Below are positions 43,320 through 51,369 of a stretch of DNA of 64,000 nt, piece by piece. The notes under the pieces were generated by a model. It searched no databases, was not told the DNA's origin, and saw nothing but the letters and a program-made list of their open reading frames with translations. Both the position numbers and the translations under genes were made by a program. Source of the stretch: Hymenobacter psoromatis. Its GTDB lineage: Bacteria; Bacteroidota; Bacteroidia; Cytophagales; Hymenobacteraceae. Where the stretch lies: assembly GCA_001596155.1 (NCBI GenBank), contig CP014771.1, positions 2,108,001-2,172,000 on the forward strand. Direction: 5' to 3'. Within the stretch, counting starts at the first letter, position 1. The number at the start of each line of letters is the position of its first letter.

Positions 43320-43895
43320 TTATTTATCTCGCGGCGACAGGTCGGTTTCAGGCCGGCGGGGCGAGGTAAAGTAATAGCTGCGCGCCGGCCCGCCGTCGTC
43401 GGTCGCGTTGCGGATGGTGAGGCTTAAGTAGTCGCCGCGTACCCATTCCGACGCCCGAAACGGGTGGTTGAAGGCGCGACCATTGCGCTCGCTGTACTCA
43501 TACAGCCGCAGGCGCACCAGCTGGTGCTGCTGATACAGCTCGGAGAGCAGCAGCTTGCCGCTGATATTATAGTAAAAAACCTTCGTTACGTCGGCCGTGT
43601 GGGTTTTGTGCTTGGTTATCTCTTTCTTCACAATCCGATAGTCGGAGGGCTTAGCTGACACCGTGCTTTGATGCCGGGGGGCGAGGCTTTTGGTGCGGCG
43701 GCTAATGCCGTGCAGGGCCAGAAACGAGCTGTGCGACCGCGCAATGCGCGAATCAACGAGCGTGCGCACTTGCTCGGCCCGCTGCCACAGCAGGTCATGC
43801 TCGGTTTGGTAGTCGGTGGGAGGCGCATCTTGGGCGTGGGTCGCCAAGGGGCTCGCCAGCAACCAACTCAGCAGCAGCAACAAACAATTTTTCAT
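43320..43895 (-). CDS. Secreted protein of unknown function
   Basis: 191 aa from ATG 43895, with signal peptide MKNCLLLLLSWLLASPLATH and AQ. The mature part begins DAPPTDYQTEHDLLWQRAEQ, has a helical stretch (VRTLVDSRIARSHSSFLAL) and a beta-rich end (KVFYYNISGKLLLSELYQQH, VRLRLYEYSERNG). It lacks a lipobox. I do not recognise the family. An upstream start at 44039 would run into the divergent lysA promoter and lose the signal peptide. Confidence 0.7.
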   Translation of the reverse strand: MKNCLLLLLSWLLASPLATHAQDAPPTDYQTEHDLLWQRAEQVRTLVDSRIARSHSSFLALHGISRRTKSLAPRHQSTVSAKPSDYRIVKKEITKHKTHTADVTKVFYYNISGKLLLSELYQQHQLVRLRLYEYSERNGRAFNHPFRASEWVRGDYLSLTIRNATDDGGPARSYYFTSPRRPETDLSPRDK

Positions 43896-43980
43896 TAAAC
43901 AGGAAGGGGGAAGAAAGCCCACCAACAGGCGGGCAAATATATGGGTGGCGACTTCGCTGCGGCTACCCCCAAAGCGCCCG

Positions 43981-43988
43981 TACCTTTG
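43981..43988 (+). promoter_or_regulatory. Putative -7 box of lysA (TACCTTTG)
   Basis: An exact TAnnTTTG match 38 bases before the lysA ATG. Confidence 0.5.
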
Positions 43989-44026
43989 CGGGCGCGGCCC
44001 GGCCGCTGCTCTTTTGCTGCTTCGTA

Positions 44027-45238
44027 ATGTCTGCTTCACTCCCTACCCCCGCCCTGCTGGCCGCCGCCGCGCAGTTTGGCACGCCCCTCTACGTGTACCA
44101 GGCCGATAGTATTCGGGCCCAGTACCACAAGCTCACGACGGCCTTTAGCGGCCATCCCACGCGGTTTTTTTATGCCTGCAAAGCGCTTACCAACGTGGCC
44201 GTGCTGAAAATTATGCTGGCCGAGGGCGCGGGCCTCGACTGCGTGAGCCTCAACGAGGTGCGGCTGGGAATGCACGCCGGCTTTCAGCCCGAGAATATTC
44301 TATTTACCCCCAACAGCGTGGCGTTCAGCGAATTGGTGGAAGCCAAGGAGTTGGGCGTGAACCTGAACATCGACAACCTGGCCATTTTGGAGCAGTTCGG
44401 GGCCACGTTTGGCGGCTCCTACCCGGTGTGCGTGCGCCTGAACCCGCACATCGAGGCGGGCGGCAACTACAAGATTTCGACCGGCCACATCGACAGCAAG
44501 TTTGGCATCAGCATTCACCAGCTGCGGCATTTGGAGCGGGTAGTAAAAGGCACCGGCCTGCACGTGCGCGGCCTGCACATGCACACGGGCTCCGAAATTA
44601 AGGACGTGGGCGTGTTCTTGCGGGCGCTGGAAATCCTGTTCGACGCCGCCCGGCGCTTCCCCGATTTGGAGTTTCTGGACCTGGGCTCGGGCTTCAAAGT
44701 GCCCTACAAGCCCGGCGACCCCGAAACCGACGTGGCCGGCCTGGGCCAGCAGGTGGCGGCGGCCTTCCGGGAATTTGAAACCGAATATGGCCGGCCGCTC
44801 GAAGCCTGGTTTGAGCCCGGCAAGTACCTGGTGAGCGAGGCGGGCTTTCTGCTGGTGGAGGTTTCGACGGTGAAGCACACCACGGCTACCGTGTTTGCGG
44901 GCGTCAATTCGGGCTTCAACCACCTCATCCGGCCCATGATGTACGACGCCTACCACTACATCTCGAACCTGTCGCATCCTCGCGGCCCCGAACGGCTCTA
45001 CACGGTGGTGGGCAACATTTGCGAAACCGACACCTTTGCCTGGGACCGCCTGCTGCCCGAAGTGCGCGAGGGCGACGTGCTGGCCTTCCACAACGCCGGG
45101 GCCTACGGCTTCGAGATGAGCAGCTCGTTCAACTCGCGTCTGCGCCCCGCCGAGGTGCTGCTCGACGCCGACGCCGCCCCGCGCCTCATCCGCCGCCGCC
45201 AAACGTTCGAGGATTTGTTGGCCGGGCAGGAGGGGTAG
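44027..45238 (+). CDS. lysA: Diaminopimelate decarboxylase
   Basis: 403 aa. Fold type III PLP enzyme converting meso-diaminopimelate to lysine. The PLP Lys lies in RFFYACKALTNVAVLKIM, the glycine-rich phosphate site in FLDLGSGFKVPYKPGDPETD, the HxGS motif in GLHMHTGSEI, and the active-site Cys/Glu in VVGNICETDTFAWDRLLPEV. AYGFEMSSSFNSRLRPAEV is the conserved C-terminal block. A TACCTTTG promoter box precedes the gene and a perfect 22-bp palindrome follows, so it is probably monocistronic. The start ATG is directly before the SLPTPALLAAAA segment. Confidence 0.96.
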   Translation: MSASLPTPALLAAAAQFGTPLYVYQADSIRAQYHKLTTAFSGHPTRFFYACKALTNVAVLKIMLAEGAGLDCVSLNEVRLGMHAGFQPENILFTPNSVAFSELVEAKELGVNLNIDNLAILEQFGATFGGSYPVCVRLNPHIEAGGNYKISTGHIDSKFGISIHQLRHLERVVKGTGLHVRGLHMHTGSEIKDVGVFLRALEILFDAARRFPDLEFLDLGSGFKVPYKPGDPETDVAGLGQQVAAAFREFETEYGRPLEAWFEPGKYLVSEAGFLLVEVSTVKHTTATVFAGVNSGFNHLIRPMMYDAYHYISNLSHPRGPERLYTVVGNICETDTFAWDRLLPEVREGDVLAFHNAGAYGFEMSSSFNSRLRPAEVLLDADAAPRLIRRRQTFEDLLAGQEG

Positions 45239-45300
45239 GATAAGCTTTAGCTTGTCCGGCGTTGAACGACCAGGCACTGGACAAGCTAAAGCTTATCCTA
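45236..45300. terminator. Perfect 22-bp palindrome between convergent genes
   Basis: Arms 45236-45257 (taggataagctttagcttgt, then cc) and 45279-45300, perfect, with a 21-base loop. It overlaps the stop of lysA and the end of the convergent gene. There is no long T-run; it may still end both transcripts as an RNA hairpin. Confidence 0.7.
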
Positions 45301-45709
45301 CACTAATCAGCCAGTCGATGGCTTCTTTTTCGTGCTCGAAATTGCGGTAGGTGTGGCCCAGCCCGCGGCTGGTCATCACCAGATTTGACATGGCCAGGCG
45401 GGCAAACACGTCGCGCGCCACAATGACGACTCCGTGGCGGTAGCCGGCTTCGCGCACGGTTTGGGGCAGCCACTCGTTCACTATCCAGGTTTCTTCGGCG
45501 GGCATAAACGGGCTCATCTGCTGCTGGTTGATGAGCAGGCTGTGCCAGCCGTGGCGCTGCAAAGCCTGGCGCACGTGCGTGAGCAGAGCCCTGAACTGGG
45601 CTTCCTCCCGCGCGCCGGGGTAGTACTCCAGGCGCAGGTAGTTTTCGGGTTCTTCCCAAACGCAGCCGGCGCTGTTTTTGAAATAGATAGTGCGGGTGAG
45701 GGCGGGCAT
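45293..45709 (-). CDS. Conserved protein of unknown function (STAS/SpoIIAA-like layout)
   Basis: 138 aa. The sequence begins MPALTRTIYFKNSAGCVWEE, followed by LRLEYYPGAREEAQFRALLT, a helix VRQALQRHGWHSLLINQQQM, then TWIVNEWLPQTVREAGYRHG, VVIVARDVFARLAMSN and YRNFEHEKEAIDWLISVG. Alternating strands and helices resemble SpoIIAA-like/STAS domains of Bacteroidetes, which are common but uncharacterised. Its last codons lie in the palindrome after lysA. Confidence 0.65.
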   Translation of the reverse strand: MPALTRTIYFKNSAGCVWEEPENYLRLEYYPGAREEAQFRALLTHVRQALQRHGWHSLLINQQQMSPFMPAEETWIVNEWLPQTVREAGYRHGVVIVARDVFARLAMSNLVMTSRGLGHTYRNFEHEKEAIDWLISVG

Positions 45710-45840
45710 AGCGCGCGGGTTTGGTTGCCCGGCGCGGGGCCGGCCGCAGGGGCGCGGGCCAGGCCTGGTGCCTGGGCATCGAGCCTTAAACCGCGAAGCG
45801 CGCCGAGAGGTTAGCCCGCCCGCCGCTTTACTTTGGCGGC

Positions 45841-46446
45841 ATGAAACCTCGCCGCAAGCCCACTACCCTGCGCCTACCCACCTATTTTCCGGCCGAAAAC
45901 GTGCTCACCGGCCTCGACGCGCCGCGCCTGCTGGCGCTGGGCCGCGAGCTGGAGAACTACCATTTTATAGGCTGCGACCTGAGCGAAGCCAACCTGGCGG
46001 GCCTGCGCTTCGAAGATTGCCGCTTCGAGCGCTGCAACCTGACCACGGCCAAGCTCGGCGGCGCGGCCCTGCAAAACGTGGCCTTTGCCGATTGCAAGCT
46101 GCTGGGCGTGGCCTTCGGCGCGTGCCAGGACATGCTGTTCGGGGTGCATTTCGACTATTGCCAGCTGCGCTACGCCTCGTTTGGGGGCAAGAAGCTGGCC
46201 GGCACGCGCTTCGCCCACTGCTCTCTGGCCGAAACCGACTTCACCAACGCCGACCTCAGCGGGGCCGCTTTTGCTGACTGCGACCTCACGGGCACCGTCT
46301 TCCACGATACCCGGCTGGTAGGCACCGATTTCACCACCGCCACCGGCTTCAGCCTCGACCCCGAGGCTAATGTGTTGACCAGTGCCCGCTTCGCGCTGGC
46401 CGGCCTGCCGGGTTTGCTCGACAAGTACGGGCTGGTGGTGGAATGA
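45841..46446 (+). CDS. Pentapeptide-repeat protein
   Basis: 201 aa. From residue 38 onward a run of A(D/N)LxX pentapeptides is visible: GCDLSEANLAGLRFEDCRFE, RCNLTTAKLGGAALQNVAFA, DCKLLGVAFGACQDM, then ETDFTNADLSGAAFADCDLT and GTVFHDTRLVGTDFTTA. These fold into a right-handed four-sided beta-helix. Such proteins can mimic DNA and protect gyrase, or serve as scaffolds. With no neighbours of known role, none can be assigned. A TTACTTTG promoter-like sequence lies almost directly before the ATG, so the mRNA may be nearly leaderless. Confidence 0.9.
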   Translation: MKPRRKPTTLRLPTYFPAENVLTGLDAPRLLALGRELENYHFIGCDLSEANLAGLRFEDCRFERCNLTTAKLGGAALQNVAFADCKLLGVAFGACQDMLFGVHFDYCQLRYASFGGKKLAGTRFAHCSLAETDFTNADLSGAAFADCDLTGTVFHDTRLVGTDFTTATGFSLDPEANVLTSARFALAGLPGLLDKYGLVVE

Positions 46447-46490
46447 TGATGGATAGTAGGTAATGGGGTAATGGGTAATGGGATAATGAT

Positions 46491-46614
46491 AAAGAACGGT
46501 CATGCTGAGCTGGCGTCCGCTTGTCGAAGCATCTCTACCGCTTCGTTGAACGGCGCGGATGAAGCGGTAGAGATGCTTCGACAAGCGGACGCCAGCTCAG
46601 CATGACCGTTCTTT
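46491..46614. repeat. Perfect 54-bp palindromic repeat
   Basis: Arms 46491-46544 and 46561-46614 are perfect reverse complements over 54 bp around a 16-bp loop. The core gtcatgctgagctggcgtcc is shared with the repeats near 32871 and 34172. Perfect identity suggests recent formation or gene conversion. Confidence 0.93.
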
Positions 46615-46642
46615 GTCATTACCCATCACCTACCCCCCCACC

Positions 46643-47017
46643 ATGACCCCGATACCGCCCGCCACCCACTACCGCTGGGACGACATGCCCAAGGATGAAC
46701 TGTCCGACACCATTTCGCGCCGCCTCATCACCGGCGACCAGATGATGCTGGCCCACGTGTACCTCAAGAAAGGGGCCATCGTGCCGAAGCATTCGCATCA
46801 TAATGAGCAGATTACCTACATCCTGGAAGGCGCGTTGCGCTTTCACCTCGGTGACGACGGCAGCCAGGAAGTTGTCGTGCGCGCCGGCGAAGTGCTGACT
46901 ATTCCCTCGTGGCTGCCCCACACCGCCGAGGCCCTTGAAGACACCCTCGACGTGGACGTGTTCAGCCCGCCCCGCCAGGACTGGCTCGACGGCAGCGACA
47001 GCTACCTGCGGAAGTGA
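46643..47017 (+). CDS. Cupin-domain protein
   Basis: 124 aa from ATG 46643. A single conserved cupin: motif 1 GAIVPKHSHHNEQITYILEGALRF with metal-ligand histidines and Glu, and motif 2 VRAGEVLTIPSWLPHTAEAL with the last His. The end VFSPPRQDWLDGSDSYLRK is typical of small cupins close to dioxygenase or isomerase genes. It is 107 bases before an SDR gene on the same strand, so both may be transcribed together. The substrate is not evident. Confidence 0.9.
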   Translation: MTPIPPATHYRWDDMPKDELSDTISRRLITGDQMMLAHVYLKKGAIVPKHSHHNEQITYILEGALRFHLGDDGSQEVVVRAGEVLTIPSWLPHTAEALEDTLDVDVFSPPRQDWLDGSDSYLRK

Positions 47018-47022
47018 ATGGG

Positions 47023-47123
47023 TGAGTGAGTGAATGGGTGAATGACCCGTTTGCCCATTCGCCCACTCACTCACTCACTCACTCACTCACCCACTCACCC
47101 ATTCACTCATTCACCCATTCACC
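47023..47123. repeat. Simple-sequence repeats (ACTC / TGAATGGG units) before the SDR start
   Basis: gtgagtgagtgaatgggtga on the left is complemented on the right by acccattcactcattcaccc; in the centre (ACTC)6 spans 47065-47088. The array ends one base before the SDR ATG (47125). Four-base units can change number by slippage. Confidence 0.85.
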
Positions 47124-47124
47124 A

Positions 47125-47916
47125 ATGGACCTCGGAATAACCGGAAAAGTGGCCCTCGTGGCGGCTGCCAGCAAGGGGCTGGGGCGCGCCGTGGCCGAAG
47201 AGCTGGCCGCCGAAGGCGCGCACTTGGTGCTGTGCGCCCGCACCGACGCCACCTTGCAGCAAACCTGCGCCACTATCCGCGAAGCCACCGGCGCGCGGGT
47301 GCTGGGCGTGGCCGCCGACGTGAGCCAGCCCGCCGACGTGGCCCGGCTGGTGCAGGCCGCGCGGGCCGAGTTTGGGCAAATTGATGTGCTGGTGACGAAC
47401 GCCGGCGGGCCGCCGGCCGGCACCTTTGCGCAGCACGGTGCCGCCGCCTGGGACGCCGCTACCCGCCTGCTGCTCACCAGTGTAGTGGAGCTGACCCGCG
47501 CCGTGCTGCCGGGGATGCAGGCCCGCGGCTGGGGTAGGATTCTGAACATTACGTCCATCGCCGTGAAGCAGCCCATCGCCGGGCTGCTACTTTCCAACAG
47601 CCTGCGGGCGGCCGTGACGGGGATGGCCCGCACGCTGGCCACTGAGGTGGCCGCCAGCGGCGTTACGGTCAACTGCATCCTGCCCGGCTACACCCGCACC
47701 GACCGCGTGGAGCACCTGGCCCAGGCCGCCGCCACCCGCGAGGGTATCAGCGAGGAGCAGGCTACCGAGCGCTGGACCAGCGAGATACCCATGCGCCGCC
47801 TGGGCGAGCCCCGCGAGTTCGCGGCGCTCGCTGCGTTTCTGTGCTCCGAGCGGGCCAGCTACATCACCGGCACCTCCACGGCCGTGGACGGCGGCTGGCT
47901 GCGGGGACTTTTTTAG
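47125..47916 (+). CDS. Short-chain dehydrogenase/reductase lacking the usual catalytic Tyr and Lys
   Basis: 263 aa from ATG 47125; an in-frame upstream start at 47026 would translate the ACTC/TGAATGGG repeats into a THSLTHSL tail. The Rossmann motif is VALVAAASKGLGRAVAEELA, with LVTNAGGPPAG as the NAG motif and a PG motif NCILPGYTRTDRV. In the catalytic helix, ITSIAVKQPIAGLLLSNSLR has the Ser but reads S-x-x-x-R where Y-x-x-x-K is expected. The C-terminal ASYITGTSTAVDGGW is standard. Either it uses other residues or its role is not classical reduction. It follows the cupin gene. Confidence 0.9.
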   Translation: MDLGITGKVALVAAASKGLGRAVAEELAAEGAHLVLCARTDATLQQTCATIREATGARVLGVAADVSQPADVARLVQAARAEFGQIDVLVTNAGGPPAGTFAQHGAAAWDAATRLLLTSVVELTRAVLPGMQARGWGRILNITSIAVKQPIAGLLLSNSLRAAVTGMARTLATEVAASGVTVNCILPGYTRTDRVEHLAQAAATREGISEEQATERWTSEIPMRRLGEPREFAALAAFLCSERASYITGTSTAVDGGWLRGLF

Positions 47917-47936
47917 GAGTTGCTGGTTAGTAGTTG

Positions 47937-47980
47937 AAGAGTTTGTCATTGCTGCGCGTTGCTCGCAATGACAAACTCTT
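47937..47980. repeat. Short palindrome
   Basis: Perfect 16-bp arms (47937-47952 and 47965-47980) with core gtttgtcattgc, loop of 12. It lies between the SDR and the FMN reductase gene. A similar motif occurs near 30740. Confidence 0.8.
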
Positions 47981-48008
47981 TCGACTTATACTCATAATTA
48001 TCAATCAA

Positions 48009-48536
48009 TTGATTACCCTCCTCGTTGGCACCAACCGCCCGCAATCCCGCGCCCGCATCGTGGCCGATTTCTACGCTACCCTGCTCACGGAGCTGGGGGC
48101 GGCGTATCAGTTTATGGATTTGACGGCGCTGCCGGAAGATTTTCTCAACGTGGCGCTCTACCACAACGCCGGGCGGCACGACGATTTCAACGCCTTTATC
48201 GCTCCGCTCAACCAATCGGACAAGCTCGTCATTATCGCGCCGGAGTACAATTGCTCCATTCCCGGCGCGCTCAAGTCGTTTATCGATGCCCTACCCTACC
48301 CCGGCGGCATCAGAGGGAAAAAAGCGGCCCTCATCAGCCTGAGCAGCGGCAGCATGGGCGGCGCGCTGGCCCTAAGCCACCTCACCGATATTCTGTTTTA
48401 TCTGGGCACCAGCGTGTTGCCGCAGCGCGTGCGCCTGCCCGGCATCAGCCAGCATTTATCGGCTGAGGGCAAGCTGAGCAGTCCGCTGTTTGAGCAATTG
48501 CTGCGCGAGCAGGCGGAGGCGCTGCTGGCCTGGTAG
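48009..48536 (+). CDS. NADPH-dependent FMN reductase family protein
   Basis: 175 aa from a TTG start at 48009; no ATG gives the expected N-terminus (LITLLVGTNRPQSRARIVAD), and the extension to 47934 is encoded by a palindrome. Flavodoxin-like fold: GTNRPQSRAR forms the FMN phosphate loop, VIIAPEYNCSIPGALKSFID the flavin/substrate loop and ALISLSSGSMGGALALSHL the later strand. Members reduce FMN, quinones, azo compounds or chromate with NAD(P)H. It is the third co-directional gene after the cupin and SDR. Confidence 0.85.
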   Translation: MITLLVGTNRPQSRARIVADFYATLLTELGAAYQFMDLTALPEDFLNVALYHNAGRHDDFNAFIAPLNQSDKLVIIAPEYNCSIPGALKSFIDALPYPGGIRGKKAALISLSSGSMGGALALSHLTDILFYLGTSVLPQRVRLPGISQHLSAEGKLSSPLFEQLLREQAEALLAW

Positions 48537-48565
48537 CAGGGCGCGCTGCCAAGCCAGCTTGTCCC

Positions 48566-48573
48566 TAGCTTTG
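48566..48573 (+). promoter_or_regulatory. Putative -7 box TAGCTTTG, nearly leaderless gene
   Basis: An exact TAnnTTTG match only 6 bases before ATG 48580, so transcription would begin at or close to the start codon. Confidence 0.4.
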
Positions 48574-48579
48574 CGCTTT

Positions 48580-49701
48580 ATGCCTATTACGAGCCCGGCA
48601 ACCCGTACCTACCAGCCCGAACTACTGGGTCTGCGCACCGTGGCCGTGGGCCTGGTTATACTACACCATTGGACGCTGACCGCCTTACCCCTTGGCGACT
48701 TGGGTCTGATGCTGTTTCTCGTGCTCAGTGGCTACCTTATCTCGGGTTTGCTGTGGAAAAACAATATTTATTGGGGAGCAACCGGCCCCGGCCGCTGGCA
48801 GCGGCGAATGGGCGTTTTTTACCTGCGCCGGGCCCTGCGTATCGTGCCGCCCTACTACGTAGCCCTCGGCTTAGCCGCCCTGCTGCCGCTGGCCACGCTG
48901 CGGCAGCATCCGCTGTGGTTTCTACTGCCCACCGCCAATATGCTGTGCTACCGGCTGCAAGCCTGGCCTGAGGGCCTGGGTCACTACTGGACGCTGGCGC
49001 TGGAAGAGCAGTTTTATTTACTCTGGCCCTTACTGCTCACGCTTTTTCGGTGGCTGCCAACTACTAGCCGGGGCTTATGGGGCGTAGTATGGTTTGCCCT
49101 GATTTTTCGGATAATCTGGATATGGACGGCGGGGCCGAGCTTCGTATTAGTGCTGCTGCCTTCTTGTCTCGACTTGTTCGCAGCCGGGGCGTTGCTGCGG
49201 CTTCAGGCCCCGCGCCTGCGGGCGGGCGAAGGCTGGTTGCTACCGGGCTGGCTGGTGGCAGTGGGCTGGCTAAGCTTGGTGACCAGTTGGTGGCTAATAC
49301 GGGTGAGCCCCGTTCCTAAAGCAGTCTGGGAAGTATGCTCGCCCACCGTATGGGCGCTGGTGGGCTACTGCACCCTGCGCTGGTTACTGGCTGGGCCACC
49401 CGCCGCCCGGTGGCTGCGCCACCCGCTGATGCAATGGCTGGGCCAGCGCAGCTACGGCCTCTATCTCTATCACTTGCTGCTGCCGATATTCTACCAGCGT
49501 CTGGTGTTTCGGCTGCTGCCGGCCAGCCTGCCCGAGGCCGAGCACCTGCGGCAGCTCTGGCTGGGACCCATTCCGACCGTGCTGGTGCTTACTCCCGTGC
49601 TGGTCGGGCTGAGCGCGGCTTCCTGGCGCTGGCTCGAAGCGCCGCTTGATAAGTTCCGGCGGCAGTTTGCCTACGCGCCGCCCGCCCCGATAGCCAAGTA
49701 A
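48580..49701 (+). CDS. Acyltransferase 3 family membrane protein
   Basis: 373 aa from ATG 48580. About ten membrane helices. Family motifs: LLGLRTVAVGLVILHHWTLT with the catalytic His, FLVLSGYLISGLLWKN, YLRRALRIVPPYYVALGLAA with the conserved R-x-x-R-I-x-P-P-Y-Y, and LGHYWTLALEEQFYLLWPLL (the H-x-W-x-L-x-x-E-x-x-F-Y-x-x-x-P element). Such enzymes transfer acetyl or other acyl groups to surface sugars. No polysaccharide cluster is adjacent. Confidence 0.92.
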   Translation: MPITSPATRTYQPELLGLRTVAVGLVILHHWTLTALPLGDLGLMLFLVLSGYLISGLLWKNNIYWGATGPGRWQRRMGVFYLRRALRIVPPYYVALGLAALLPLATLRQHPLWFLLPTANMLCYRLQAWPEGLGHYWTLALEEQFYLLWPLLLTLFRWLPTTSRGLWGVVWFALIFRIIWIWTAGPSFVLVLLPSCLDLFAAGALLRLQAPRLRAGEGWLLPGWLVAVGWLSLVTSWWLIRVSPVPKAVWEVCSPTVWALVGYCTLRWLLAGPPAARWLRHPLMQWLGQRSYGLYLYHLLLPIFYQRLVFRLLPASLPEAEHLRQLWLGPIPTVLVLTPVLVGLSAASWRWLEAPLDKFRRQFAYAPPAPIAK

Positions 49702-49716
49702 ACGCCTACCCCCCTC

Positions 49717-51345
49717 CTACCGCCGCGTCTTCAGCAGCAGCGCGAAGCCGTAGAGCGTGATGGCCAGCACGCCCAGCGCCGAGAGCATGGCCACCGCGTC
49801 GCGAATGTTTTTGCCGGCCCAGTCCATCAAAAAGAACTTGTGCAGCACCGCGAAGGACAGCCCCTCGCGCCGGTCGCCATCAGTGACGAGGGCGGCAAGG
49901 CGGCCGGTGGCGGGCTCCACGTACAGAGCCGGGTGGCCGGGGCCGGCGTAGCTGAGCTTCATTACCGGCAGGCGCTTGTTTACGAAGCCATACTCGCCGG
50001 CAAACTTGGTCACCAGCTCGGGGCTGCCCAGGCTGGCCAGGGGCGGCGCGGGGCCGCCTACCCCCGCCGCCGCGGCGGGCGCGCCGATGGCGGCCGGGGC
50101 TTCGGCTTCCGGCGTGGGCGGGGCGCAGCAGTCGGGCAAGGCGCCGTCTTCGGCCGCGCCGGTGGCGCTGGTGGTGGCCGGGTGGCCATTCAGCGCCAGC
50201 ATGAACTCCTGGCCCAGCTCGGCGGCGTAGCGCATTTCGCCGGCGGGCAGCAACGCACCATCGCGGGTGCTGCGGTACTGCACAGTCGGCTTACCCTCAG
50301 CGCCTTTGCTCACGAGTCGGTAGTAGGGCTGGCCGCCTACCCGCGCCAGCGATACCCGCGTGACGGGCGCGGCACCGGGTAGGGCCGCGGTCAGCGGCCA
50401 GGTCAATTCGCTGGCGGCGAAGGCGCTGACCCGCGCCACTTCCTCGCGGCGGTCGGGGGTGAATTTTTGGATGAGATGGTAAGACGCGCTCAGGGCAAAC
50501 GTGAACGTGACGAAGGCCACCCACAGCCCCAGCGTGCGGTGGCAGCGGCGCAGCCAGCCCACCTGGTCGTGGGCCGAGCGCGGCTGCCGCAATTTCTTCC
50601 GCACGAAGCCGTAAATCACCAGTCCACTCAGAGCCGAAAGCCAGATAACAGTCGTGAAAACCAGCATAATGCCCAAGTGCAAAGACCGGGGTAGGGCATC
50701 GAGAAAATCCCAGTTGTGCAGCATCCCGAACACCCACAGGAAGCGGGCGCGGGCGTGGTTGTTGAACGTGCCCATCCGGCTCTGCCCGGTTTCCACGAAA
50801 ATAGCCATGCCATCGGGCCGGGCAAAAGTAATTTTCCAGACCGGCAGCAGGCGGTTAATAAACTTATAATCACCCGTGTAGTGCGTCAGTCGCTCGGCGC
50901 GGGCCACGGCCGAAGTCGAGTCGGCCAGCAGGTAGCGGGCCACGTCTTCGGCGTAGGCGCGGTCGCCGCTCGGCAGTTCCTGCCCAGTGGCGGCGCTGAA
51001 ATAGCGCAGCCGTCCCTGGTAGTCAGTTATTTGATAATAAGGCTGCTGCTGAAACTGCACCACCCGCAGGTTTTGGATAGCCGCCAGGTGATTCTGGCTC
51101 AGCACCTGCGCCACGGACACGGCCAGCGCATCGGGCCGCAGCGGGGGGGTAGGTACGGTTTCGTGCGCAATGGCCGGCCGCAACCAGTTGGACATCAGCG
51201 GGTGCGACAGCCCGCTGAGCGTCCACAAAATAACGGGCAGCAGCGTAACCAGGCCCAGCGTGCGGTGCCAGCGGTACAGGTGGCGGCCCACGAAGCGCCG
51301 CACGGGCGAGGCCGCCGCACGGGGCGGAGTGGAAGTGGTTTGCAT
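49717..51345 (-). CDS. PepSY-associated transmembrane protein (reductase-like)
   Basis: 542 aa. The layout is that of PepSY_TM proteins: HLYRWHRTLGLVTLLPVILW as first helix, a periplasmic PepSY domain (VVQFQQQPYYQITDYQGRLR), RARFLWVFGMLHNWDFLDAL with paired His, further helices (LGIMLVFTTVIWLSALSGLV), CHRTLGLWVAFVTFTFALSA, and a second PepSY region before the last helices. Conserved His in the helices could bind heme. Members next to TonB receptors are thought to reduce metal-siderophore complexes at the inner membrane. It lies directly downstream of a TonB receptor on the same strand. A Cys pair (ALPDCCAPPTPE) sits in the loop. Confidence 0.88.
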   Translation of the reverse strand: MQTTSTPPRAAASPVRRFVGRHLYRWHRTLGLVTLLPVILWTLSGLSHPLMSNWLRPAIAHETVPTPPLRPDALAVSVAQVLSQNHLAAIQNLRVVQFQQQPYYQITDYQGRLRYFSAATGQELPSGDRAYAEDVARYLLADSTSAVARAERLTHYTGDYKFINRLLPVWKITFARPDGMAIFVETGQSRMGTFNNHARARFLWVFGMLHNWDFLDALPRSLHLGIMLVFTTVIWLSALSGLVIYGFVRKKLRQPRSAHDQVGWLRRCHRTLGLWVAFVTFTFALSASYHLIQKFTPDRREEVARVSAFAASELTWPLTAALPGAAPVTRVSLARVGGQPYYRLVSKGAEGKPTVQYRSTRDGALLPAGEMRYAAELGQEFMLALNGHPATTSATGAAEDGALPDCCAPPTPEAEAPAAIGAPAAAAGVGGPAPPLASLGSPELVTKFAGEYGFVNKRLPVMKLSYAGPGHPALYVEPATGRLAALVTDGDRREGLSFAVLHKFFLMDWAGKNIRDAVAMLSALGVLAITLYGFALLLKTRR

Positions 51346-51369
51346 AGGTTTGGTTGTTAACTGATTAAG

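Noticed and set aside
47041..47110. CRISPR-like repeat array
   Set aside because: The repeats are 4-8 bases long with no unique spacers; it is a simple-sequence repeat with an inverted arrangement.
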